A DNA stretch of 53,169 bases. Origin: Chitinophagaceae bacterium. Its GTDB lineage: Bacteria; Bacteroidota; Bacteroidia; Chitinophagales; Chitinophagaceae. Position 1 is the first letter of the stretch. Every line of letters begins with the position of its first letter. Made by a program: the position numbers and the translations under genes. Below the pieces are notes generated by a model. The model worked only from the letters and a program-made list of their open reading frames with translations. It did no database searches and was not told the DNA's origin. Below, one piece after another: positions 17,613 through 26,487 of the stretch. Where the stretch lies: contig JAEUVS010000021.1 in the NCBI GenBank assembly GCA_016786745.1, positions 1 through 53,169 on the forward strand, given 5' to 3'.

Positions 17613-19232
17613 CTGCAGATCAAAAACCTGAATCCGATACCAGATCTTTACTCTATACCCCCCGCTGAGGGTACGGACGCGCCGTGTGAGAACGAACTCC
17701 AACTAAAACAACGCATTGCCGAACTCGAGAAAGAAGTCGAAGCCCTCCGGCAAATAAAAAGCGACTACCGCGAAATCGTTGAACATGCCACAGAAATAAT
17801 TTTCAAGCTCGACGCATCGGGGTCGTTCTACTTCGTTTCAGCTGAATTTGGACGCGTACTTGGATACTCCAACGAACAGATGGTGGGCAAACATTTCGCA
17901 AGCATCGTTCATCCCGACGATCTGCAACTTTGTCTCGAAACGTTTGAAGTGCTCCGTGAATTTGGAAAAGCGGATGACAATATCCGTTTCCGGGTACAGC
18001 ACGTAAATGGTCAATACAGGTGGGTAGACTGTTCCGCTGTGTGCCTGTTCGATGAAAACAACAATCCTACTCACAGCATAGGTTTTGCCCACGACATTAC
18101 ACAATTGCAACAACTTGTTGAGGACCTCCAGGCCTCTGAAAAGGCGCTGAGGTTTAGTGAAGAAAGATATCGTTCACTTTTCGAAGCGTTGGGTGAAGGT
18201 GTTGTTCTTCTTGACAATACAGGTACAGTGATTGCATCGAACCGTTATGCAGAATACATTTTTGGCACCGACAAACAGAGGATGAAAAACCTGCCGACTT
18301 TCAAACTGCAGACGAAATTTTATCATGAAGATGGATCGGACTACCCCATAAATGCTCATCCGAGTTTTATCAGCCTCACGAGTGGAAAATCTTTGAAGAA
18401 TATGGTGATGGGCGTTGAACGCAGCGATGGAAATTTAACATGGATATCCATCAATACAGAGCCCATCTATTATTCGTTGAACCGCGAAAAACCTGATGCG
18501 GTAGTTGCTTCGTTTACCGACATCACACAGGTAAAAAAAGATAAAGAAGAAATTTTACGTAACCAGCGTTTGTATATCGAGGCAACAAAAGCAGTTGCAC
18601 AGGCAGTTGTAGATGCGCAGGAAAAAGAAAGAGCAGAAATTGGTTACGAGCTCCATGATAACGTAAACCAGATCCTTTCTACCGCGCGCGTATTCCTCGA
18701 TCTCGCGAAGAACGACGAAAAACAACGGCTGAACCTGATTGCGAAAAGTGCATCGAACATTTCGAATGCAGTCAATGAGATCAGAAGAATTTCAAGATCA
18801 CTGGTACCCGCGAGTTTAAATGACCTCGGTCTCATACTTTCCATTGAGGATCTCGTTGAGAATATTAAAATCACCAAAGCGATAAAAGTCGAATTCTACC
18901 ATTCGGGAGATATAGAAAAATCAGTAACCGAAAAAGGAAAATTAATGCTGTTCCGCATAGTACAGGAACAGGTGACAAACGTTTTAAAACATGCCGAAGC
19001 GAGCCGGCTGGTAATCGAGCTGATCGCTGAATCGGCCTCTATCTCTCTTTCCATCACAGACAACGGAAAGGGATTTGATATCGAAAAAGTAACGGCCAAG
19101 AAAGGTGTGGGCCTTCACAATATTGCAAACCGTACAGAATTGTTCAATGGAAAAATGAATATGGTGACATCACCGGGCAACGGATGCAAGTTGAATATAA
19201 TCATACCCCTGGAAAACTCTATTAAAAGCTGA
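17613..19232 (+). CDS. Cytosolic PAS-domain sensor histidine kinase (NarL/HisKA_3 type), non-standard start
   Basis: A soluble sensor kinase of about 539 residues. Domains in order are a short coiled coil (residues about 30-50, LKQRIAELEKEVEALRQIK), PAS 1 (about 50-170), PAS 2 (about 185-310), a HisKA_3 dimerisation domain with the phospho-accepting His in GYELHDN, and an HATPase_c domain (DNGKGFD, GVGLHNIANR). No membrane segment is present. The frame is open back to a stop at 17604, yet no ATG, GTG or TTG occurs between there and 17880. The ATG at 17880 would cut PAS 1 in half, so the start is probably non-AUG; I place it tentatively at CTG 17613. The partner regulator starts 3 bases after the stop. 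The signal sensed is unknown. Confidence 0.82.
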   Translation: MQIKNLNPIPDLYSIPPAEGTDAPCENELQLKQRIAELEKEVEALRQIKSDYREIVEHATEIIFKLDASGSFYFVSAEFGRVLGYSNEQMVGKHFASIVHPDDLQLCLETFEVLREFGKADDNIRFRVQHVNGQYRWVDCSAVCLFDENNNPTHSIGFAHDITQLQQLVEDLQASEKALRFSEERYRSLFEALGEGVVLLDNTGTVIASNRYAEYIFGTDKQRMKNLPTFKLQTKFYHEDGSDYPINAHPSFISLTSGKSLKNMVMGVERSDGNLTWISINTEPIYYSLNREKPDAVVASFTDITQVKKDKEEILRNQRLYIEATKAVAQAVVDAQEKERAEIGYELHDNVNQILSTARVFLDLAKNDEKQRLNLIAKSASNISNAVNEIRRISRSLVPASLNDLGLILSIEDLVENIKITKAIKVEFYHSGDIEKSVTEKGKLMLFRIVQEQVTNVLKHAEASRLVIELIAESASISLSITDNGKGFDIEKVTAKKGVGLHNIANRTELFNGKMNMVTSPGNGCKLNIIIPLENSIKS

Positions 19233-19235
19233 CAA

Positions 19236-19874
19236 ATGGAAAAAATTAATGTGTTGATTGCAGATGACCACAAACTGATTCGTGAAACATGGAGCTACAT
19301 TCTGAACAGTGATTCGCGTTTCGAAGTAATTGCAGAATGTGGCGATTCAGAACAAGCTGTGGAAATGACAAAGCAAAAGCGTCCGCATATCGTGCTGATG
19401 GATATCAATATAATGCCGATATCGGGCTTTGAGGCGACAGAACGCATTCAAAAGGTGTCGCCGAACACCAAAGTAATCGGCGTATCGATGCACTCGCAGC
19501 CCGCATACGCGAAAAAAATGCTGCAGATCGGGGCAAAAGGATATGTGACCAAGAATTCGTCGAAAGAAGAGATGATAAAAGCGATTCTCGAGGTGAACGA
19601 TGGCAGCAAATACATTTGTGAGGAGATAAAGAATAATATTTCCGAACTTGTACTGGAAGAAAACAAGGATATGCCAAACGTAAATGCGCTTACGGATCGT
19701 GAAATCCAGATCATTAACCTTATCAAAGAGGGCCAGTCCTCGAAGGAAATAGCCTCAACACTTAACATTTCGCTAAAAACGGTGGAGGTGCACAGGCATA
19801 ACGTGTTGAAAAAGCTCAAGTTGAAGAATTCTGCATCGCTGGTCAATTTTATTAACCAGTCGACAAATCCATAA
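19236..19874 (+). CDS. NarL/LuxR-type response regulator, partner of the upstream kinase
   Basis: A 212-residue regulator. The receiver domain (residues 1-122) has the acidic pocket DD at 10-11, the phospho-acceptor Asp56 (VLMDINIMP) and the Lys of the YVTKNSS segment. The C-terminal LuxR helix-turn-helix (about 145-208) reads LTDREIQIINLIKEGQSSKE and continues to the TVEVHRHNVLKKL recognition helix. The 3-base gap to the kinase implies one operon. It resembles the regulator at 23670 closely (both contain MHSQPAYAKKML and AKGYVTKNS), so the two are recent paralogues. Target genes are not known. Confidence 0.92.
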   Translation: MEKINVLIADDHKLIRETWSYILNSDSRFEVIAECGDSEQAVEMTKQKRPHIVLMDINIMPISGFEATERIQKVSPNTKVIGVSMHSQPAYAKKMLQIGAKGYVTKNSSKEEMIKAILEVNDGSKYICEEIKNNISELVLEENKDMPNVNALTDREIQIINLIKEGQSSKEIASTLNISLKTVEVHRHNVLKKLKLKNSASLVNFINQSTNP

Positions 19875-19897
19875 TTTGAACTACCTTCGCGGCCGTA

Positions 19898-21745
19898 ATG
19901 AGCGACGAAATAAAGCATGAATGCGGCCTCGCATTCATCAGACTACGGAAGCCATTTTCTTATTACCAGCAACAGTATGGGACGGTTATGTGGGGGCTGA
20001 ACAAGCTCTACCTGTTAATGGAAAAACAGCATAACAGGGGTCAGGATGGCGCAGGAGTCGCAGCGGTAAAGCTCAATACAGAACCCGGATACCCGTTTCT
20101 TCATCGCATTCGCAGCGCCCACAGTCAGCCTATCGCCGAGATATTTTCGCAGATCAACCAGGAAGTCCAGGAATTTCAGAAATATCAGCCCGACATCACG
20201 AACCATCCCGGTTTGATGAAGGGACATATTAATTTTCTTGGCGAACTTTTACTTGGTCATCTCCGGTATGGCACCCAGGGAAGAAATAATGTTGAATTCT
20301 GTCATCCCTTTATCAAACGTCATACAATCCCTGCACGCAACCTCGCGCTCGCGGGTAATTTCAACCTGGTAAACACCGACGAACTTTTCGCACTCGTAAA
20401 TATCGATCCGGGAGAATTTCAGAAACAAAGCGACCTCGCGGCCATGATGGAAGTGATTAATCATTTCGTAGTGATGGCCGACGAAGATTCACCTGGCGAA
20501 CTCGATGTGGTAAGGGTGCTGAAAAAATCAATGTCACTTTTTGATGGCGGGTTTACAGTTGGCGGCCTCCTCGGTAACGGCGACTCATTTGTATTTCGCG
20601 ATGCTCACGGCATCAGGCCCGCATATTATTACATCAGTGATGAAGTGATTGTTGCGGCCTCGGAACGTTCCGCGATACGCACTGTATTTAACGTGGGAGA
20701 AAATGAAGTGAAAGAATTGATGCCGGGCTGCGGGGTAATTGTAAAATGTGACGGTTCGTATAATGTGGAGCAACTCATTCCTGCAAAAGAGAGGAGGGCG
20801 TGCAGCTTTGAAAGAATTTATTTTTCACGCGGAAGCGATGAAAAAATTTATATGGAGAGGAGTAATCTCGGTTACAACCTCAGCGCGCAGGTACTCGAAG
20901 CCGTGCAGCACGATACAAAGAATACAATTGTTTCCTTCATTCCCAACACAGCCGAGGTAGCGTTCTATGGCCTTGTAAAAGGTATGACCGATTATCTCAA
21001 CCGCGTGAAACTCGAAAGGATTCTGTCGTGGGGTTCCGACATCACCGAAGAAAAACTGTCGGAGATGATTAACCGCAAAATACGTGTTGAGAAAGTGGCG
21101 ATCAAAGACGTGAAGATGCGCACATTCATAACTGAAGATGTGAGCAGAAATGAAATGGTGCAGCACGTTTACGACATCACTTACGGTACAGTAAAGAAGG
21201 GTGTTGACACACTTGTAGTGATCGACGACTCTATTGTAAGAGGCACAACATTGAAACAAAGTATTGTGCGAATGCTCGCGAGGCTCGAACCGAAAAAGAT
21301 AATCATTGTTTCGTCGGCGCCGCAGATAAGGTATCCCGATTGTTACGGTATTGATATGAGCAAGCTCGGTGACTTCATCGCCTTCAGGGCTGCCATTGAG
21401 CTGGTAAAAGACAGGGGCAAGGACCATTGCCTCCAGGAACTCCTGCTTAAATGCAAGGAACTGCAAAGGTCAGGATTGCTGCACACTGAGAATGTGGTGC
21501 AGCAGTTATACAGAATGTTCAATTTGGAAGAAATATCCGATAAGATCGCCGAATTGGTAACCCCCAAAGGCCTGAAAATTCCAATACAGGTAATCTTCCA
21601 GACTATTGAATCTCTTCACGAGGCCTGTCCCACCAACACCGGCGACTGGTATTTTACGGGCAACTACCCCACCCCGGGCGGAAACAGGGTGGTGAACAAA
21701 GCTTTCATCAACTATATGGAGGGTAAAAACGTCCGCGGTTATTAA
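19898..21745 (+). CDS. purF: Amidophosphoribosyltransferase (PurF-type), long Bacteroidota form
   Basis: A 615-residue class II glutamine amidotransferase fused to a phosphoribosyltransferase domain. It would catalyse the first step of purine synthesis, PRPP plus glutamine to 5-phosphoribosylamine. The N-terminal nucleophile is Cys9 (KHECGLAF), so eight residues must be removed to expose it, as is known for some PurF enzymes. QHNRGQDGAG and GHLRYGTQG are glutaminase blocks; the PRPP-binding motif is VVIDDSIVRGTT (residues about 441-452). It is about 110 residues longer than the E. coli enzyme. A weak -7-like TACCTTCG precedes it (19881-19888). It sits between two paralogous two-component pairs. 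Confidence 0.9.
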   Translation: MSDEIKHECGLAFIRLRKPFSYYQQQYGTVMWGLNKLYLLMEKQHNRGQDGAGVAAVKLNTEPGYPFLHRIRSAHSQPIAEIFSQINQEVQEFQKYQPDITNHPGLMKGHINFLGELLLGHLRYGTQGRNNVEFCHPFIKRHTIPARNLALAGNFNLVNTDELFALVNIDPGEFQKQSDLAAMMEVINHFVVMADEDSPGELDVVRVLKKSMSLFDGGFTVGGLLGNGDSFVFRDAHGIRPAYYYISDEVIVAASERSAIRTVFNVGENEVKELMPGCGVIVKCDGSYNVEQLIPAKERRACSFERIYFSRGSDEKIYMERSNLGYNLSAQVLEAVQHDTKNTIVSFIPNTAEVAFYGLVKGMTDYLNRVKLERILSWGSDITEEKLSEMINRKIRVEKVAIKDVKMRTFITEDVSRNEMVQHVYDITYGTVKKGVDTLVVIDDSIVRGTTLKQSIVRMLARLEPKKIIIVSSAPQIRYPDCYGIDMSKLGDFIAFRAAIELVKDRGKDHCLQELLLKCKELQRSGLLHTENVVQQLYRMFNLEEISDKIAELVTPKGLKIPIQVIFQTIESLHEACPTNTGDWYFTGNYPTPGGNRVVNKAFINYMEGKNVRGY

Positions 21746-21834
21746 TATCCGTTGGATTGAACCGTTTTTTCACGGGGTCGGATAATGCAGCCGAAGTAAA
21801 TTCAAATAATTGATTTATATTGAAGTTGTAAAGA

Positions 21835-23658
21835 ATGTCCATGGAACCGTCCCGGAATCTTGCCTTATTTCTACATCGCTCCGGTAGCATTTACCACGTG
21901 ATAACGGACATGAGGGGTAAATATTCCTATGTGAACGAACTCTACGAGAAGATATTCTTCACTCCCCAGGACGATTACCGCGAGGAGTATTTCGAGACCT
22001 CTCTTTTTACTGAAGATGCCATCATCTACAACGACGCCCGCACCGAATGCATAAACAACCCCGGCACTTCGACGATCGTCGATTTGAGGAGATACCGGGC
22101 CGATGGCAGCGACTTTTGGATCAGGTGGGAATTTTGCGCCATAGTGGACAATGAGCAGGTTATAGGCCTGCAGGGCCTCGGCACCGACGCCACCGAAAGA
22201 AAGAGGGCCGAAATGGAGAAACAGGAGGTGCAGGAAAAGCTTTCACGCGAAAGATATCTTCTGCGCACGCTTATAGACCATCTTCCGGATTCGATTTATG
22301 TGAAAGACACCGAGTCGCGGTTTATCATAACCAATCGTGCGGAACTGAGCCTCATCGGGGCCAAAACCGAAGAAGAAACTATAGGAAAGACGGTAAACTA
22401 TTATCTCGAGGATAAATCGGCGCAGCAACATCTGCATAACGACAGAAAACTGCTCGAAACCGGAACGGCCCTCATCAACCAGGAAGAGCTTGTGATAAAC
22501 AAGAAAGGTGAGATGAAATGGCTGCTCACCACGCGCGTGCCACTACAGGAAGACGACGACAGGATCATTGGACTCGTGGGTATCAGTCGGGATATCACAG
22601 ACAGAAAGAACATTGAAGAATCATTACGACTGAGTATTGAAAGGTTCAACATTGTTTCTAAAGCGACGAATGATGCAATCTGGGATTGGGATCTGCGCAC
22701 GGATAACATATTCTGGAACGATGCGATGTTTTCATTGTTTGGATACAAGCCGTCGGATATTTCGAAAATACCCAACTGGTGGGAACAACACATTCATCCC
22801 GACGATAAGGAAAGAGTTATTTCGAAAATCACAAGGCACATACAAAACGGAATAGAAAACTGGCAGGATGAATACCGGTTTCTAAGCGCCGATGGATCGA
22901 TAAAAAATGTTTTTGACCGGGGCTTCATTCTTGTTGATAACGAAGGAAAGCCTTACCGGATGATCGGCGCAATGATGGATATCACTGAACGAAAAAAATT
23001 GCAGGACGAACTCGCGGCGCAAATAATCGCGAGGCAGCGCCAGGTGACAGAAGCCACCATCCTAGCCCAGGAAAAAGAGCGGGCTGAAATCGGAAGGGAA
23101 CTCCATGATAACATTAACCAGATACTCACAACCACAAAAATGTACCTCGACATGGCCCTTGCTGAAGAGGATATCAGGGAGGAGTTGATGCTCAAGAGCC
23201 ATCAGAATATTTCAAGCGCGATAGAAGAGATCAGGATTCTTTCAAAATCACTTGTTCCGCCATCGTTAGGAGATATCGGGTTGAAGGAAGCGATTGCCGA
23301 GATGATCAACAATCTGAACATCTCCCAAAAAATAGATATCAGCCTGCGCACAAACGGGATATCAAAATCCCTGATTCCTGATAAAATGCAATTGATGGTT
23401 TTCAGAATTGTGCAGGAACAGGTGAGCAATATACTAAGGCATTCAAAAGCCACAGAGGCGGAAATAAAACTGGCTATCGTAAAAAATGAACTTATAGTAA
23501 CTATTACTGACAATGGGGTTGGATTTGAGCCCAAAAAAAGGATGAAAGGGATAGGACTGATGAACATTACAAGCAGGGCGGAAGTGCACAATGGACGAAT
23601 GGAAATCGCGAGCTCACCGGGTAATGGTTGCACCCTTAAAATCACTATACCACTTTAA
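21835..23658 (+). CDS. Cytosolic triple-PAS sensor histidine kinase (NarL/HisKA_3 type)
   Basis: A 607-residue soluble sensor kinase with three PAS domains (residues about 10-125, 140-255 and 265-385; the last has the PAS_3 pattern IWDWDLRTDNIFWNDAMFSL and WQDEYRFLSADG). A HisKA_3 domain with the phospho-accepting His in GRELHDN and an HATPase_c domain (DNGVGFEP, GIGLMNITSRAEVHNGRM) follow. The transmitter half closely parallels the kinase ending at 19232, while the sensory half has one more PAS domain. There is no membrane segment, so the cue is intracellular or diffusible, such as redox state, gas or a metabolite. Its partner regulator starts 11 bases after the stop. Confidence 0.92.
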   Translation: MSMEPSRNLALFLHRSGSIYHVITDMRGKYSYVNELYEKIFFTPQDDYREEYFETSLFTEDAIIYNDARTECINNPGTSTIVDLRRYRADGSDFWIRWEFCAIVDNEQVIGLQGLGTDATERKRAEMEKQEVQEKLSRERYLLRTLIDHLPDSIYVKDTESRFIITNRAELSLIGAKTEEETIGKTVNYYLEDKSAQQHLHNDRKLLETGTALINQEELVINKKGEMKWLLTTRVPLQEDDDRIIGLVGISRDITDRKNIEESLRLSIERFNIVSKATNDAIWDWDLRTDNIFWNDAMFSLFGYKPSDISKIPNWWEQHIHPDDKERVISKITRHIQNGIENWQDEYRFLSADGSIKNVFDRGFILVDNEGKPYRMIGAMMDITERKKLQDELAAQIIARQRQVTEATILAQEKERAEIGRELHDNINQILTTTKMYLDMALAEEDIREELMLKSHQNISSAIEEIRILSKSLVPPSLGDIGLKEAIAEMINNLNISQKIDISLRTNGISKSLIPDKMQLMVFRIVQEQVSNILRHSKATEAEIKLAIVKNELIVTITDNGVGFEPKKRMKGIGLMNITSRAEVHNGRMEIASSPGNGCTLKITIPL

Positions 23659-23669
23659 ATTTTGCTTTC

Positions 23670-24305
23670 ATGGGAAAAATCACCGTTTTAATTGTAGACG
23701 ATCACACGCTGATCAGGGAAACATGGTCGTTCCTGCTGGGCAGAAATGAAAACTTCGAGGTAATCGCTGAAGTAGGAGATGGACAAAGGGCAATTGACAT
23801 TGCCCGCGACAAGCGTCCCAACATTGTGCTGCTCGACATCAATATGACCCCGTTGAATGGGTTCGATGTGTTGAAGATGATCAGGAAGCAGTCGCCCGGG
23901 TCTAAAGTGATTGCCGTTTCTATGCACTCTCAGCCTGCCTATGCCAAAAAAATGCTCCGTATGGGAGCGAAAGGTTATGTAACCAAAAATTCTCCGCGCC
24001 AGGAAATGCTCGATGCGATCCTGGAAGTAAATGGAGGGAACACGTACATATGCCAGGAAGTGAAAAATATCCTTTCGGATCAGATGTTGAGTGAAGAGGA
24101 TCATGCAGCAGGGCTCAATCAGCTTTCGGAACGTGAAATTGAAGTGATCAACCAGATCAGGGATGGGCTGTCCTCGAAAGAAATTGCCGACCGTCTTGCG
24201 ATTTCAATAAAAACTGTGGAGGTACACAGGCATAATATTCTTAAGAAGTTGAAAGTAAAGAATACAGCTTCGCTGATTAATTATATTAATTCGAGCGGGT
24301 TGTAA
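23670..24305 (+). CDS. NarL/LuxR-type response regulator, partner of the triple-PAS kinase
   Basis: A 211-residue regulator with a receiver domain (DD at 10-11, phospho-acceptor Asp56 in VLLDINMTP) and a C-terminal LuxR helix-turn-helix (LSEREIEVINQIRDGLSSKE, then TVEVHRHNILKKLKVKN). It is a paralogue of the regulator at 19236; the near-identical recognition helix suggests overlapping DNA targets. Its stop overlaps the start of the following sixA-like gene by one base (TAATG), implying coupled translation. Confidence 0.92.
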   Translation: MGKITVLIVDDHTLIRETWSFLLGRNENFEVIAEVGDGQRAIDIARDKRPNIVLLDINMTPLNGFDVLKMIRKQSPGSKVIAVSMHSQPAYAKKMLRMGAKGYVTKNSPRQEMLDAILEVNGGNTYICQEVKNILSDQMLSEEDHAAGLNQLSEREIEVINQIRDGLSSKEIADRLAISIKTVEVHRHNILKKLKVKNTASLINYINSSGL

Positions 24306-24796
24306 TGAAAACCCTCCTACTGATCAGGCACGCCAAAAGCAGCTGGGACGATATCTCTCTTAGCGACGAAGAAAGGCCGTTAAACGACCGGGGCAAAAAG
24401 AATGCGCCCGAAATGGCAAAAAGATTGCTTAAAAAACACATCGCAATAGACGTCATCCTTTCAAGCCCGGCAAAAAGAGCAAAAACTACAGCTGAATATT
24501 TCGCCGACGAGTATGATATCAAAAAGAAACATATCATTCTCGTTCCCGGCCTTTACATGGCCTCCCACGACGCTTTTGTAAAGGCAATAAGGGAAGCCCC
24601 TGAAGACGCAAAGTCCATTGCCGTTTTTTCTCACAACGATGGCATCACCCAGTTCGCCAGCACCCTTTCGGAAACACGGATCAATCACATGCCCACATGC
24701 AGCGTTTTTGCGGTAAATCTTGACATACAGAACTGGAGCGACTTTCAGCCTGGACAGGCTAAATTTTATTTTTTCGATTATCCAAAATCGTTATAA
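24305..24796 (+). CDS. SixA-like phosphohistidine phosphatase (histidine phosphatase superfamily)
   Basis: A 163-residue member of the histidine phosphatase superfamily. The catalytic motif LIRHAKSSWDD holds Arg8 and the phospho-accepting His9; the second histidine lies in AVFSHNDG, and SSPAKRAKTTAEYF carries the conserved arginine. Size and the RHAKS form of the motif match SixA, which in E. coli removes phosphate from phosphohistidine of a sensor-kinase phosphotransfer domain. The one-base overlap with a response regulator gene makes a role in turning off this signalling pathway attractive, but a general metabolic phosphatase cannot be excluded. Confidence 0.85.
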   Translation: MKTLLLIRHAKSSWDDISLSDEERPLNDRGKKNAPEMAKRLLKKHIAIDVILSSPAKRAKTTAEYFADEYDIKKKHIILVPGLYMASHDAFVKAIREAPEDAKSIAVFSHNDGITQFASTLSETRINHMPTCSVFAVNLDIQNWSDFQPGQAKFYFFDYPKSL

Positions 24797-24896
24797 AAAT
24801 AGATTAAATTAGTAGTCCTTTCCTATCCATATTCTTCCAAAAACGCCTCCGTTTTCTATCTGGTATTTTTTAATGTCTAAACCTAAATTTCTCAAC

Positions 24897-26276
24897 ATGA
24901 AGGGAATTTTAAAGAGATGTTGTGTTCTATTCCTATCTCTTCTCCTTTTTAAAGGAGTCTCCGCTCAAACCACATCGTGCGTCAATTACGACAGCAGGTA
25001 TCCCATTACAACAAGCACCGGTAAAAAGTATTTATGGAACCCTCTCTGGAACTTTTCGCCAATGAAAATGAAAAAAGTTTCAGGCCTTAACATTGGCGGC
25101 GACAACTATTTTAATGGCATGCTCGAATATGTTCCTGCCAGTTATAATCTTACTGCAAACAAAACAAAAAAGTACCCGGTAATTATCAGCTTTCATGGTT
25201 ATGCTGCAAGAGGCGTAGGAACAACGCTCGAACTATGCAGGTTGTTTAAGGACCGCGGCGGTGATTCTGCGGGCCACAAAACATTTCCCGGCCGTGTAGA
25301 ACGCAATACAACCCAGCTTACACAAGTGTACAACGGCGTAACATACGAATACATCGTTGTGGCGCCGCAATTTAATAAATATACCAGGCTCGTGTCCGGT
25401 ACTCCTGATGCATTTCCCACAGCAAAACAGGTTGAGAATGTAATCAACTATGTAGTTGCCCGCTACCGCATAGATCCGAGAAGAATATACCTCACCGGCT
25501 ACAGTAATGGTGCAAACATGATCCTCGAGTATGCAGCCAGCAGCCTTGCCAGGGCACAACGCGTAGCCGCAATCATGCCCGTGTCACTTTGCTCTCAACA
25601 CGGACACGTCACCAACACTTCAAGAGGTTACTACGCTAAATATATCGGCCAGGCCAAGCTCAAAACATGGTTTGTGTATTGCGAAGCCGATAACTGCGGA
25701 AGCGGACCGGTGCTCAACGTGCCAAACAAATGGGTGGACAGTATCAACAAATACCCTGGTGCCGTTAAGCCCCGCTACACAAGGCTGCGGAACCTTAACC
25801 CCGCTCACCTCTATAATTGCAGCGACAGCTTGTTACATGACGCATGGAGCCGTGCATTTGATCCCAATTTCAGGGTAAGTAACGTGTACACAGCAACTGG
25901 GGCGGTTGGTGCCAATGACGGTATTAACCTCAACATGTACCAGTGGTTTATCCGCCAGGTGAATACAGCGCCTGTAGCAGCAAGTGAACTCGACGAAACT
26001 GTTCCCGCTGTGGTTATTCCGGATAAGTCGACAATAACGGTCACTCCAAATCCATTCGTAACGGAGGTTACGGCTCACTTATCGCTTAATCGAAGCCAGC
26101 GTGTGCGGATCAACCTTACCGATCTTGCAGGGCGGCTTGTACAAAGTGTAAATGGCGTGTATGGACAGGGTAACACGGAAGTGAGGTTAAACCTCGATAA
26201 GGTGCCGGGTGGCGTGTATTTGATGAAAGTTTCAGGCGAAAACTTCACCAGTACGCAGAAAATAATCAAGAGATAG
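24897..26276 (+). CDS. Secreted alpha/beta-hydrolase (CE1/PHB-depolymerase-like) with T9SS sorting domain
   Basis: A protein of 459 residues from the ATG at 24897, which gives a clean signal peptide ending in VSAQ; an ATG 24 bases upstream adds eight unneeded residues. The hydrolase region (residues about 65-350) shows the oxyanion strand FHGYAARG, the nucleophile elbow GYSNGAN and a candidate catalytic His in LHDAWSRAF, the layout of poly(3-hydroxybutyrate) depolymerases and feruloyl/acetylxylan esterases. The last 80 residues are a type A T9SS sorting domain (TPNPFVTEV ... GGVYLMKVSGENF ... KIIKR), so it should be secreted or anchored at the surface. A strong terminator follows, so its paralogue downstream is probably transcribed separately. 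Substrate unknown. Confidence 0.83.
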   Translation: MKGILKRCCVLFLSLLLFKGVSAQTTSCVNYDSRYPITTSTGKKYLWNPLWNFSPMKMKKVSGLNIGGDNYFNGMLEYVPASYNLTANKTKKYPVIISFHGYAARGVGTTLELCRLFKDRGGDSAGHKTFPGRVERNTTQLTQVYNGVTYEYIVVAPQFNKYTRLVSGTPDAFPTAKQVENVINYVVARYRIDPRRIYLTGYSNGANMILEYAASSLARAQRVAAIMPVSLCSQHGHVTNTSRGYYAKYIGQAKLKTWFVYCEADNCGSGPVLNVPNKWVDSINKYPGAVKPRYTRLRNLNPAHLYNCSDSLLHDAWSRAFDPNFRVSNVYTATGAVGANDGINLNMYQWFIRQVNTAPVAASELDETVPAVVIPDKSTITVTPNPFVTEVTAHLSLNRSQRVRINLTDLAGRLVQSVNGVYGQGNTEVRLNLDKVPGGVYLMKVSGENFTSTQKIIKR

Positions 26277-26293
26277 ATTAAAATCCTCTAATA

Positions 26294-26330
26294 AAAAGGT
26301 GGCGCATTGCATATCCGCCACCTTTTCTCT
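26294..26330 (+). terminator. Rho-independent-type terminator after the first esterase
   Basis: AAAAGGTGGCG (26294-26304) and CGCCACCTTTT (26316-26326) form a perfect 11-bp stem around an 11-base loop, followed by a T-rich stretch. In the rest of the gap to 26487 I see only a direct repeat of TTATTTGCGC (26331-26340 and 26356-26365) and no clear promoter. Confidence 0.8.
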
Positions 26331-26487
26331 TTATTTGCGCACTACATATTTCCATTTATTTGCGCGGAAATTTTTTCTGGCGTTGATTAAATGTAATTAA
26401 GTTTACTTCCCCCATCCAATTATATCCCGGAAACACTACATTTTTTCGATCCAATCGTCCTCCCGATCGTAACCTTAAATATTGCGT

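Noticed and set aside
21737..21769. A terminator after purF (CGGTT ... AACCG followed by TTTTTT)
   Set aside because: The stem is only 5 bp with a loop of more than 15 bases and its left arm lies in the coding end; too weak to annotate.
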